NCBI GenBank assembly: GCA_011390435.1
Contig: JAABSK010000060.1
Location: 1-12,190, forward strand
Length of the DNA: 12,190 nucleotides
Reading direction: 5' to 3'
Source of the DNA: Desulfobacteraceae bacterium
GTDB taxonomy: Bacteria; Desulfobacterota; Desulfobacteria; Desulfobacterales; Desulfobacteraceae
Shown: positions 1 to 6,239 of the stretch, piece after piece
Layout: every line of letters starts with the position of its first letter
Numbering within the stretch: the first letter of the stretch is position 1
Notes under the pieces: generated by a model
Database searches by the model: none
The model's input: the letters and a program-made list of their open reading frames with translations, nothing else
Told to the model about the DNA's origin: nothing
Position numbers and translations under genes: made by a program

Positions 1-1
1 A

Positions 2-265
2 TACCACCATCAGCCCGATCACCAGATGATATTTTTCAAACCTGCGGGCCAGATAAAAATACCCGGCATACAGCAGCCCGAAAAAAAGATATGCCAGGGT
101 AAATATCACTGGTGCGTTCAACAAAAGGCTCAACAGAACAGATACCAGAAAAGTCACCATGACAAAAAAACACACACCGTTGATGGTGCGGCTGATCAGG
201 GACGCTTTTGGGCCGGTTCCCAGAATGAAACCGGACACCCTCTCGAATTGTTGATTGTGAACCAT
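2..265 (-). CDS. multi-pass membrane protein, N-terminal part only (possible membrane sensor)
   Basis: This frame is open from an ATG at 265 to the left edge, giving 88 residues with no stop, so the rest of the gene lies outside the window. An AGGAG ribosome binding site precedes the ATG (AAAGGAGCGGC-ATG). A soluble stretch of about 27 residues (MVHNQQFERVSGFILG...) is followed by two hydrophobic segments at about 28-49 and 52-72. A short RRFEKYH loop comes next, and then what looks like the start of a third segment. This layout is typical of the membrane input part of histidine kinases or GGDEF proteins in this bacterial group, but no catalytic domain is visible, so the role is only a guess. 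It begins 15 nt after the stop of the metallo-beta-lactamase-fold gene on the same strand, so the two are probably cotranscribed. Confidence 0.7.
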   Translation of the reverse strand, partial: MVHNQQFERVSGFILGTGPKASLISRTINGVCFFVMVTFLVSVLLSLLLNAPVIFTLAYLFFGLLYAGYFYLARRFEKYHLVIGLMVV

Positions 266-280
266 GCCGCTCCTTTGGAA

Positions 281-1444
281 TTAATCTGTTCTGCAATGCT
301 GGACGGGAAGGATCTGACCAATGTCCATGATCTTAAACCGGATCGGAGAAAGGGTTCCTTTTTGAATCTGTTCTTTCAGCTCCAGCCCTGGAAACCCGGC
401 AGGCTCGCTGCCCAAATGAAAGGTTCCCCACTGGGTGGGAATGAAAAAACAGGCTCCCAGCTCTTCAAACGCCTGAATGGCTTCTCTCACATCCATATGC
501 TGGTAATGCATGAACCACCTGGGATGATAAGCTGTTGTCGCCATAAACGCATAATCAATTTTTGGATACTTCCGGCCGATTTCCCTGAATCCCTTGAAAT
601 ATCCGGAATCGCCCCCGAAATAGAAAGTGGTCTCAGGCGTGATCAAAAGCCAGGATGCCCAGAGGGACTCATTTTTCCCCTGATTAATCCGAAGGGACCA
701 GTGCTGGGCCGGAAGACAGACCAGGCGGGAATCTTCACCAACAGAGATCTCTTCCCACCAGTCCATCTCCTGAACATTTTTCTTGTTCATGTCCATGACA
801 TAGGATTTCAGACCCAGGGGAACGTATACACTGGCATTCTGGGGAAGCTGTTCCATGGTTTTTCTGTCCAGATGATCGTAATGATTATGGGAAATAACAA
901 TATTCAAAGATTTGATACGGCTGTTGAGATCCGCCAGCGTCAGGGCCGGAGGGGTTACCCGTGCCGGCAGCAGCGCCCGTCTGGAAAAAACAGGGTCAAT
1001 CAGCCAGTAAACATTACGAATCCGGATCAAAAACGTATTGTGACCGATCCAGAGAATAAAATCGCCCCGGGTCTGGTCCAGACGGGTTGCTGTATCCGGC
1101 AGAACCGCCGGCAGAAATTGTCTTTGCTCGGGAGAATATTGGTTTTCTGAAAACAGTTTCCAGTTCAACAGATCGAAAACGCTTTTGTTCGGCATTCTCA
1201 TCCAGGGGGCAAAAAAAGCACGGCCGTCATGATGAGGGGCATACAGATTGCCGACCCGGGTCTTTCGGACCTGCTCTGCCCAGTCCTCTTCTGAAAACAG
1301 TCTCTTTTCCCGGGGTGTACAGGCCATGGAAAAAAGCAGAAGAAGGCCTGCAGCAACAAAAACCCATTTTCCACACGTCCAGAAAAACCAACTGCAGAGA
1401 CTGCCGGGCCAATCAGGCTTTCTGCTTTCAGGATGGATTTGCAT
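281..1444 (-). CDS. MBL-fold metallohydrolase, NAPE-PLD/UlaG-like, membrane-anchored or exported
   Basis: This is a 387-residue metallo-beta-lactamase-fold hydrolase. The metal-binding motif SHNHYDHLD gives His186, His188, Asp190 and His191. His248 (PAQHW), Asp279 (GGDSGYF) and the MHYQHMDVREAIQAF segment follow in the order seen in N-acyl-phosphatidylethanolamine phospholipase D-like proteins, as does the closing WGTFHLGSEP. Phosphodiester or phospholipid hydrolysis is the family-level expectation; the substrate is unknown. Residues 26-41 form a hydrophobic N-terminal segment ending FSMAC. This could be a signal anchor or a poor lipobox (Ser rather than Leu at -3), placing the enzyme outside or at the membrane. 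The ATG at 1444 was chosen because GAGGAG precedes it; an in-frame ATG at 1477 has no ribosome binding site. The position usually held by a late metal-ligand His in mammalian NAPE-PLD (IHWGTF) is Gln338 (PTQWGTF). The gene is followed closely by a membrane-protein gene. Confidence 0.85.
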   Translation of the reverse strand: MQIHPESRKPDWPGSLCSWFFWTCGKWVFVAAGLLLLFSMACTPREKRLFSEEDWAEQVRKTRVGNLYAPHHDGRAFFAPWMRMPNKSVFDLLNWKLFSENQYSPEQRQFLPAVLPDTATRLDQTRGDFILWIGHNTFLIRIRNVYWLIDPVFSRRALLPARVTPPALTLADLNSRIKSLNIVISHNHYDHLDRKTMEQLPQNASVYVPLGLKSYVMDMNKKNVQEMDWWEEISVGEDSRLVCLPAQHWSLRINQGKNESLWASWLLITPETTFYFGGDSGYFKGFREIGRKYPKIDYAFMATTAYHPRWFMHYQHMDVREAIQAFEELGACFFIPTQWGTFHLGSEPAGFPGLELKEQIQKGTLSPIRFKIMDIGQILPVQHCRTD

Positions 1445-1581
1445 ACACTCCTCAAAAATAAATAATAAAGAGGACATGAAAAAAATATTTCAATGCTGTA
1501 TAAGATCTATAGTGTTCATTGCACCGTGTCAAGAACGGCACCCTGATCTTCTATCAATCCCTGAAAAACAAGGAGGCACCC

Positions 1582-2532
1582 ATGCTTGCTCCCATCAAAC
1601 TTGGTATCAGCTCCTGCCTGATGGGCAATCCGGTCCGATACGACGGCGGCCACAGCCATGATCGGTTTTTGACCCAGACCCTGGGGCTTTTTGCAGACTA
1701 TGTTCCGGTGTGTCCGGAGGTGGCGTGCGGCATGCCGGTGCCCAGAGAAGCGCTTCGCCTGGAAGGAGATCCGGATCATCCCCGCCTGATCACCCAGAAA
1801 ACCCGCATCGACAAGACAGAACAGATGAACAGATGGATCGAAAAAAAACTGGATCAACTGGAAACTCAAAACCTGTGCGGCTTTATTTTTAAAAGCAAGT
1901 CTCCCAGCAGCGGACTTTATCGCATCAAGGTGTACGGGGATGATGGAAAAATTCGTAAAACCGGCACTGGTCTGTTTGCCAGAGCCTTTACCCAGCGCTT
2001 TCCCAGAATTCCCGTAGAAGAAGCCGGCAGACTGCATGACCCCCAGCTCAGAGAACACTTCATTGAAAGTATTTTTACGTTCCAGCGCTGGCGCCATGCC
2101 ATTGAAACCAACAAGACCCTGGGCGGACTTGTGGGGTTTCACACCCAGAACAAACTGCTGATTCTTTCCCACAGTCCCTCCCATTATCGCGAAATGGGCC
2201 CGCTGGTGGCAAAGGGCGGCTCCTGTGATATCCATGACCTGTTTGAGGCGTATGAACACTTGCTGTTCAAGGCCTTGAGCCTGAAAACCACATTGAAAAA
2301 AAACATCAATGTGCTTCAGCATATCATGGGCTTTTTCAAAAAACAGCTGACTGCCGGTGAAAAAAATGAAATGATGGACGTGATTGAACGATATCGTTCA
2401 GGGCACCTGCCACTGGTTGTTCCCATAACCTTGATCAACCATTATGTGATGAAATATGATCAGCCGTGGCTGAAACGCCAGACCTATTTAAATCCCCATC
2501 CATATGAGCTGAAACTGCGCAACTATTTTTAA
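1582..2532 (+). CDS. DUF523-DUF1722 (TudS-like + YbgA) fusion protein
   Basis: This 316-residue protein joins two domains. DUF523, about residues 5-135, is the fold of the thiouracil desulfurase TudS, which carries a [4Fe-4S] cluster. DUF1722, about 183-310, is the domain of E. coli YbgA. DUF523 hallmarks are ISSCLMG (Cys12), RYDGGH, VCPEVACGMPVPRE (Cys44, with Cys49 close by) and KSKSPSSG (107-111). The last motif normally reads SPSCG; here the Cys is Ser110 (AGC codon), so one expected cluster ligand is missing, although Cys99 sits just upstream. The linker contains IPVEEAGRLHDPQLREHFIESIF, the usual junction of this fusion. The ATG at 1582 is preceded by AAGGAGG at ideal spacing, so in-frame starts further upstream are rejected. 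The gene diverges from the metallohydrolase and ends before a hairpin. A sulfur or nucleobase-related role is inferred from TudS; the biochemical activity of this fusion is not established. Confidence 0.88.
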   Translation: MLAPIKLGISSCLMGNPVRYDGGHSHDRFLTQTLGLFADYVPVCPEVACGMPVPREALRLEGDPDHPRLITQKTRIDKTEQMNRWIEKKLDQLETQNLCGFIFKSKSPSSGLYRIKVYGDDGKIRKTGTGLFARAFTQRFPRIPVEEAGRLHDPQLREHFIESIFTFQRWRHAIETNKTLGGLVGFHTQNKLLILSHSPSHYREMGPLVAKGGSCDIHDLFEAYEHLLFKALSLKTTLKKNINVLQHIMGFFKKQLTAGEKNEMMDVIERYRSGHLPLVVPITLINHYVMKYDQPWLKRQTYLNPHPYELKLRNYF

Positions 2533-2559
2533 ATCCAGAACCAGCCGCTGGCAAGGTGG

Positions 2560-2604
2560 CCGGGACAGGCGCGGTTCTGATGCCCTGTCCCGGTTAATTT
2601 TATC
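2560..2604 (+). terminator. probable intrinsic terminator after the DUF523-DUF1722 gene
   Basis: A perfect 10-bp inverted repeat, CCGGGACAGG (2560-2569) and CCTGTCCCGG (2584-2593), encloses a 14-nt loop. A T-rich but interrupted tract (TTAATTTTAT) follows on the plus strand. It lies 27 nt past the plus-strand stop and 16 nt from the convergent minus-strand stop. The T-rich side favours termination of plus-strand transcripts. A second possible pairing, CAGAACC (2536-2542) with GGTTCTG (2573-2579) in the loop, could compete or form a pseudoknot. Confidence 0.55.
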
Positions 2605-2619
2605 TCAATACCGACAAGA

Positions 2620-2805
2620 TCAGGCGCCGGCATCAAAGGTGCAGGAGGTAAAATCGATTTCCTCACCGCACTTGTCACATTTGTGGGTCTTGTCAAACTC
2701 ATCAGAAAAAATTTCTTTGGTTGCATCGCATTTGGGACAATTGCAGGTAAAGGATTTGAGATTTTTAAATTGTTCAAAACCAGGACAGTGTTTCGGTGTT
2801 GTCAT
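2620..2805 (-). CDS. small Cys-rich zinc-ribbon protein, function unknown
   Basis: This 61-residue protein carries seven Cys. Cys23-X2-Cys26 (CNCPKC) and Cys43-X2-Cys46 (KCDKCGEE) form a zinc-ribbon-like pair of knuckles. Additional Cys lie at 7, 21 and 55, and His41 is adjacent. The segment EIFSDEFDKTHKC between the knuckles reads like a conserved rubredoxin- or zinc-ribbon-type hairpin. There is no signal peptide or membrane segment, so it is probably cytoplasmic. The start at 2805 is fixed by AGGAGG eight bases upstream; the longer in-frame opening from 2886 would run through that ribosome binding site. It lies 99 nt downstream of the AcuI-like gene on the same strand and may be cotranscribed or have its own promoter. 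I recognise the general type (small metal-binding proteins common in anaerobes) but not a named family. Metal-binding is inferred from the motifs. Confidence 0.8.
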   Translation of the reverse strand: MTTPKHCPGFEQFKNLKSFTCNCPKCDATKEIFSDEFDKTHKCDKCGEEIDFTSCTFDAGA

Positions 2806-2904
2806 TGTATCATCCTCCTTGTTGGGGTTAATGGCGTAACAATCAAACGGCATCAACAAAAAAATGCAATCTGCTGATGAAGTCAAACTAAAACAAAATT
2901 TGAA

Positions 2905-3897
2905 TTATGCAAGATTGACAAGGGTTCTGCCGGTAATTGCTCCCTTGAGTATCTCCTTAATTTTATTACTTAACTGCGCTAAATTCACCTCTTGATAAAT
3001 ATTTTCAAGAATGGGAAATTTCCAGTCGGAAGCCAGATGCTCCCATACGCTGACCCGGATATCCATGGGGCAGTGCTGTGAATCTATACCCACCAGACTG
3101 ATGCCTCGCAAGATAAACGGAAAAACCGTAATCGGCAGATCAAATCCGCCCACATTACCACAGCAGGTAATGATCCCGTCCTGCATGGTGGATTTGATAG
3201 CCGTGGCCAGAACCTGTCCACCCACCGTGTCAACGACTCCGGCCCATTGCGCTTTGAGCATCACAGGCTTGGTGTTTTCCAGAAAGGCCTGCCGCTCGAT
3301 GATATTTTCAACACCCAGGGCCGTGAGAAACCCGGTCTCTTTTTTGCCGGTAACCGCATGAACAGTATAGCCCAGATGGGAGAGAATACCGGCAGCCAGA
3401 CTTCCCACACCGCCGGTGGCACCGGTGACCAGAACCGGGCCCTGATCCGGCTTGATTTTTTCAATCAGACGGTTCACCGACATGCCGGCAGTAAAACCGG
3501 CGGTGCCCCACACCATACTCTGCTTGAGATCTAAGCCAGCAGGCAGCTTGACCACCCAGTCCGCAGGCACACGAATATACTGGCCAAACCCGCCAGGGGT
3601 GTTCATGCCCAGATCATAGCTGGTCACAATGACCTTTTCCCCTTTTCTGACATGATCCACCGTGCTGTCCACAACCGTTCCAGCAGCATCGATACCAGGT
3701 GTATGCGGATAGGATCTGGTGACGCCCCGGTTTCCGGTTGCCGACAGGGCATCTTTGTAATTCAGGGAAGAATAGGCCACCCGGACCAGCACTTCATTTT
3801 CCGGCAGATCAGCGACAGATGCGGATGTGACGGTCTGGGTAAATTCGTTTTTCCGGGGCTCTTCAACAATCAATGCCGTGTAGGTCTGTGGTTTCAT
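2905..3897 (-). CDS. acuI: YhdH/YhfP-family NADPH oxidoreductase, acrylyl-CoA reductase-like
   Basis: This 330-residue zinc-free medium-chain dehydrogenase/reductase has full family length. The catalytic domain opens with SSLNYKDALS (43-52), followed by HTPGIDAAGTV. The Rossmann domain has VTGATGGVGS (157-166), followed by HAVTGKKE, the signature typical of the NADPH-binding loop in YhdH/AcuI proteins. GISLVGIDSQHCPM near 265-278 and the closing GRTLVNLA also fit the subfamily. Characterised members reduce acryloyl-CoA to propionyl-CoA with NADPH, for example in dimethylsulfoniopropionate breakdown or acrylate detoxification. No other gene of that pathway is present here, so the physiological substrate is inferred from homology only. 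AAAGGATC precedes the ATG, and a perfect TATAAT -10 box lies about 30 nt upstream. The gene diverges from the RlmL-like gene. Confidence 0.9.
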   Translation of the reverse strand: MKPQTYTALIVEEPRKNEFTQTVTSASVADLPENEVLVRVAYSSLNYKDALSATGNRGVTRSYPHTPGIDAAGTVVDSTVDHVRKGEKVIVTSYDLGMNTPGGFGQYIRVPADWVVKLPAGLDLKQSMVWGTAGFTAGMSVNRLIEKIKPDQGPVLVTGATGGVGSLAAGILSHLGYTVHAVTGKKETGFLTALGVENIIERQAFLENTKPVMLKAQWAGVVDTVGGQVLATAIKSTMQDGIITCCGNVGGFDLPITVFPFILRGISLVGIDSQHCPMDIRVSVWEHLASDWKFPILENIYQEVNLAQLSNKIKEILKGAITGRTLVNLA

Positions 3898-3926
3898 GGG
3901 CCTGATCCTTTCTCTGGTGAACTGAA

Positions 3927-3955
3927 ATTATAAATCTATCAGATTGGCGCAGGAA
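3927..3955 (-). promoter_or_regulatory. predicted promoter of the AcuI-like gene
   Basis: Reading on the minus strand, TTCCTG (3955-3950) stands 17 nt from a perfect TATAAT (3932-3927). The predicted transcription start lies about 23 nt before the ATG at 3897. The -35 box is poor, so either activator help or a weak promoter is implied. Confidence 0.4.
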
Positions 3956-3980
3956 ATCCAGTTTTTTTTGGCCGGGATGT

Positions 3981-4008
3981 TTCAAATTTCAGTCATCCAT
4001 AGTATGAT
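3981..4008 (+). promoter_or_regulatory. predicted promoter of the RlmL-like gene
   Basis: TTCAAA (3981-3986) is separated by 16 nt from TATGAT (4003-4008). The predicted start near 4015 lies only about 5 nt before the first in-frame ATG at 4020 but about 30 nt before the GTG at 4047, which has a ribosome binding site. This supports the GTG start. Confidence 0.35.
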
Positions 4009-4046
4009 TCGCGCATTATATGCAGAATTATCAAAGGAATCAAAAT

Positions 4047-5252
4047 GTGAATACAGCCAAAAGAAGTATCCTTAAAAAAGGAGAGGGACAAAAACGAAAA
4101 CAGGCAAAACTGGAATATCTGTATGAAAAAAACAGTCAGTATTTTGCCCAGGTGGCTGAAAGCATAAAGGATATCGCCCTGAACGAACTTACCACCCTTG
4201 GGGCATATGATCTGCGCCCGGTGTTCAGAGGGGTGTGGTTTAAGGCATCCAAAAAGAACTTTTACCGGATCAATTACTTTTCACGACTGGTGTCCCGGAT
4301 TCTGGCGCCCCTGGTGACATTTGAATGCCAGGACAAAAACGACCTGTATAAGGCTGCCAGAAAAATCCGGTGGGAGGAGTTCCTGTCACCCAAAAACACC
4401 TTTTCTGTGACAGCCAATGTATCAGAGTCTGATATCACCCACTCAAACTTTGCCGGATTGCGGGTCAAGGACGCCATTGCCGATTATTTCAGAGACCGCT
4501 CCAACCGGCGGCCCAATGTGGACGCCAAAGATCCGTATGTCACCATCAATATTCACCTGCACAGAAACCAGGCAACCCTGAGCATTGATGCTTCTGGAGG
4601 CCCGCTTCACAAGCGTGGATACCGGGAAGAGTCTGTTCCGGCCCCCATGCAGGAAACGGTGGCAGCAGCCATTATCTGCCTGTCTGAATGGGATGGCAGC
4701 GTGCCGCTGCATGACCCCATGTGCGGATCTGGCACCCTTTTATGCGAAGCATTGATGGCCTATTGCCAGATACCCGCCCAGGTGTTTCGAACCGGGTTTG
4801 GATTTGAGCGGCTGCCGGATTTTGATCTGCAGCTGTGGGAAGCGGTCAAAGCCCAGGCCATGAAGAATATCCGCCCCCCTGGGCAGGGCCGGATATCAGG
4901 GAGTGATATATCAGAGCAGTCGGTCAATGCAGCCAGAACCAATATCATGGGCCTGCATTTCGGCAGTGACATCACCATCCAGCAGATGGATTTTCAACAG
5001 CTTCCCCCACTGTCCAACGCCATGATCGTTGCCAATCCCCCGTATGGTATCCGCCTGGGAAAAGAAGACAACCTGAACCAGTTCTACCAGAACCTGGGGC
5101 ATTTTTTAAAAACACGCTGCCAGAATGCCACCGCCTTTATTTATTTTGGAGAACCCAGATACATTAAAAAGGTTCCCCTGTCTCCTGCATGGAAACGGCC
5201 GCTGAAAATCGGCGGCCTGGACGGCAAACTGGTAAAATACCACATTCACTGA
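4047..5252 (+). CDS. rlmL: THUMP-domain 23S rRNA (guanine-N2) methyltransferase, RlmL-like
   Basis: This protein of about 401 residues matches the N-terminal (m2G2445) half of E. coli RlmL: THUMP/ferredoxin-like region (about residues 35-180 from the GTG), then a Rossmann methyltransferase. Visible hallmarks are RPNVD and LHKRGYRE at the domain junction, APMQETVAAAII, SAM-binding DPMCGSGT (223-230), GSDIS, and the catalytic NPPYG (330-334). The fused RlmK domain of the gammaproteobacterial enzyme is absent, as in many other bacteria. It is expected to use SAM to methylate a guanine N2 in 23S rRNA; the exact position is inferred. The N-terminus is Lys/Arg-rich (about residues 5-20), which may help RNA contact. 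GTG at 4047 is preferred because AAAGGA lies 8 nt upstream; the in-frame ATG at 4020 has no ribosome binding site and would add nine residues. A small gene follows 25 nt downstream. Confidence 0.88.
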   Translation: MNTAKRSILKKGEGQKRKQAKLEYLYEKNSQYFAQVAESIKDIALNELTTLGAYDLRPVFRGVWFKASKKNFYRINYFSRLVSRILAPLVTFECQDKNDLYKAARKIRWEEFLSPKNTFSVTANVSESDITHSNFAGLRVKDAIADYFRDRSNRRPNVDAKDPYVTINIHLHRNQATLSIDASGGPLHKRGYREESVPAPMQETVAAAIICLSEWDGSVPLHDPMCGSGTLLCEALMAYCQIPAQVFRTGFGFERLPDFDLQLWEAVKAQAMKNIRPPGQGRISGSDISEQSVNAARTNIMGLHFGSDITIQQMDFQQLPPLSNAMIVANPPYGIRLGKEDNLNQFYQNLGHFLKTRCQNATAFIYFGEPRYIKKVPLSPAWKRPLKIGGLDGKLVKYHIH

Positions 5253-5277
5253 CGCTTAAAAATATTGAAAGAGTAAG

Positions 5278-5448
5278 ATGATGGCACCATCAGACACCAC
5301 CGGCAAATATACCTGCACCGAATACAGGGAAGAAATGATTCTTTTAAGCCTTCAAAAAAGGCTGGCAGCACCCGACCTGACACCAGAAGAAAAAAAACAG
5401 CTTCTTGCGGAAATCGCAGAAGTTGAAAAACAGATGGGAATTGATTGA
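5278..5448 (+). CDS. small conserved-looking helical protein, function unknown
   Basis: This 56-residue frame opens with tandem ATG codons (5278 and 5281) after a weak GAG-containing ribosome binding site. It encodes a Cys-Thr-Glu-Tyr motif (YTCTEYREEM), an amphipathic Leu-rich helix (LLSLQKRLAAP), and then a second charged helix (LTPEEKKQLLAEIAEVEKQ) ending MGID. The periodic Leu/Ile spacing suggests a helical hairpin or short coiled coil. I recall similar short proteins in other Desulfobacterota, but cannot name a family. It starts 25 nt after the methyltransferase stop, so it is probably cotranscribed, and it ends 11 nt from the convergent PAS gene. Codon use is like its neighbours and the frame is clean, which supports a real gene. 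Confidence 0.68.
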   Translation: MMAPSDTTGKYTCTEYREEMILLSLQKRLAAPDLTPEEKKQLLAEIAEVEKQMGID

Positions 5449-5459
5449 AAGAGGAAAAC

Positions 5460-6158
5460 TTATTTTTTCTTGCCTTTAAGCTCAATATACCAGTCGTCCC
5501 TGCCATAGATCTCATCCATGCAGGACGGGCACAGGCTGTGGCTGAAAAGAGCGGTGGAATGCTGTTCAAAATAGCTTTCAAGCTGGTTCCAGTATCCTTT
5601 ATCATCCCGTATTTTCTTACAGCTTGAACAGATGGGAATCAAACCGCCAAGGGTTTTGACATCTCTGAGGGCCTGATTCAGCCGCCCGATCAAGGCCTCC
5701 CTTTCAAGTTCCACCTCTTTTCTTTCGGTAATATCCTTGTGAATCCCGGTCCGCCGGGCAGGATTTCCATTTTCATCCCATTCAGATACACGGCCCCGGC
5801 CGTGTATCCATTTATACTGACCTGACTTGGTCCGCAGACGAAATTCCAGGGACCATGATTTTTTCTGCCGGATTCGCTCGTCCACGTGGGCGACGACACT
5901 GTCTCTGTCATCCGGATGGAGAAGATTTTTCCAGGTTTCCCTGCAAGCCGGCATTTCGTAAGGCTCATACCCGAGCATGGTATAATAGCGGGGACTGAAA
6001 TAGACTTCGTTGCGCTTCAGGTCAAAATCAAAAACGCCGTCATTGACCGCTTCAATGGCCAGGCGCAGCCGCTCTTCAGATGCCTTCAGCCGCTTCAGTT
6101 CGTTTTTAAGCTCCAGAATATGGAATTCAAGCGCTTCATATGTTGGCTTCTGATTCAT
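5460..6158 (-). CDS. orphan PAS-domain protein with C-terminal Cys2-Cys2 zinc module
   Basis: This 232-residue protein starts with a short coiled coil (about 10-35). A PAS_3/PAC fold follows (about 32-147; FSPRYYTMLGYEP, LLHPDDR, EFRLRTKSGQYKWIHGRG, GIHKDITERK), then a linker helix. The C-terminal module is LIPICSSCKKIRDDKGYWNQ with FSHSLCPSC. Cys177, Cys180, Cys210 and Cys213 are arranged as two Cys-X2-Cys knuckles, a zinc-binding-like pattern often found at the end of PAS proteins in Desulfobacterota. No kinase, GGDEF, EAL, HTH or membrane segment is present, so it must signal through a partner or act as a soluble sensor. The ribosome binding site is weak (GGGAC at a distance). A hairpin upstream separates it from the GTPase gene on the same strand. 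Confidence 0.85.
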   Translation of the reverse strand: MNQKPTYEALEFHILELKNELKRLKASEERLRLAIEAVNDGVFDFDLKRNEVYFSPRYYTMLGYEPYEMPACRETWKNLLHPDDRDSVVAHVDERIRQKKSWSLEFRLRTKSGQYKWIHGRGRVSEWDENGNPARRTGIHKDITERKEVELEREALIGRLNQALRDVKTLGGLIPICSSCKKIRDDKGYWNQLESYFEQHSTALFSHSLCPSCMDEIYGRDDWYIELKGKKK

Positions 6159-6184
6159 GTTATTGTCCCGAATCGATCACAATC

Positions 6185-6209
6185 TGATAAAAAACCCCTT
6201 GGGGTATCA
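6185..6209 (-). terminator. possible intrinsic terminator after the DUF3482 GTPase gene
   Basis: On the minus strand the sequence reads TGATACCCC-AA-GGGGT followed by six T and ATCA. A short GC stem (ACCC/GGGT around a CAAG loop) followed by a T run sits 31 nt beyond the GTPase stop. Flanking TGATA and TATCA can also pair. The stem is short, so termination is likely only partial. Confidence 0.4.
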
Positions 6210-6239
6210 TAGCAATATTGGTATCAAGTGCAAGCCCTT

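Noticed and set aside
36..296. An 86-codon minus-strand frame over the left-edge gene.
   Set aside because: It is in a different frame from the hydrophobic, ribosome-binding-site-preceded membrane protein at 2-265 and has no family resemblance.
26..1150. A 374-codon open frame on the plus strand.
   Set aside because: It is antisense to the metallohydrolase and membrane-protein genes, has no ribosome binding site or recognisable domain, and its composition (many Gln, Arg, Pro) is typical of an opposite-strand shadow.
1478..1581. Promoters in the gap between the metallohydrolase and DUF523-DUF1722 genes (for example TATAGT at 1508-1513).
   Set aside because: No acceptable -35 box at a normal distance was found, so no promoter is called, although one must exist for each divergent gene.
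1516..2322. A 268-codon minus-strand frame.
   Set aside because: It lies antisense to the DUF523-DUF1722 gene, which shows clear family motifs and a strong ribosome binding site.
5449..5475. Terminator between the convergent small gene and the PAS gene.
   Set aside because: Only 11 nt separate the stops and, although a T run exists, no stem precedes it.
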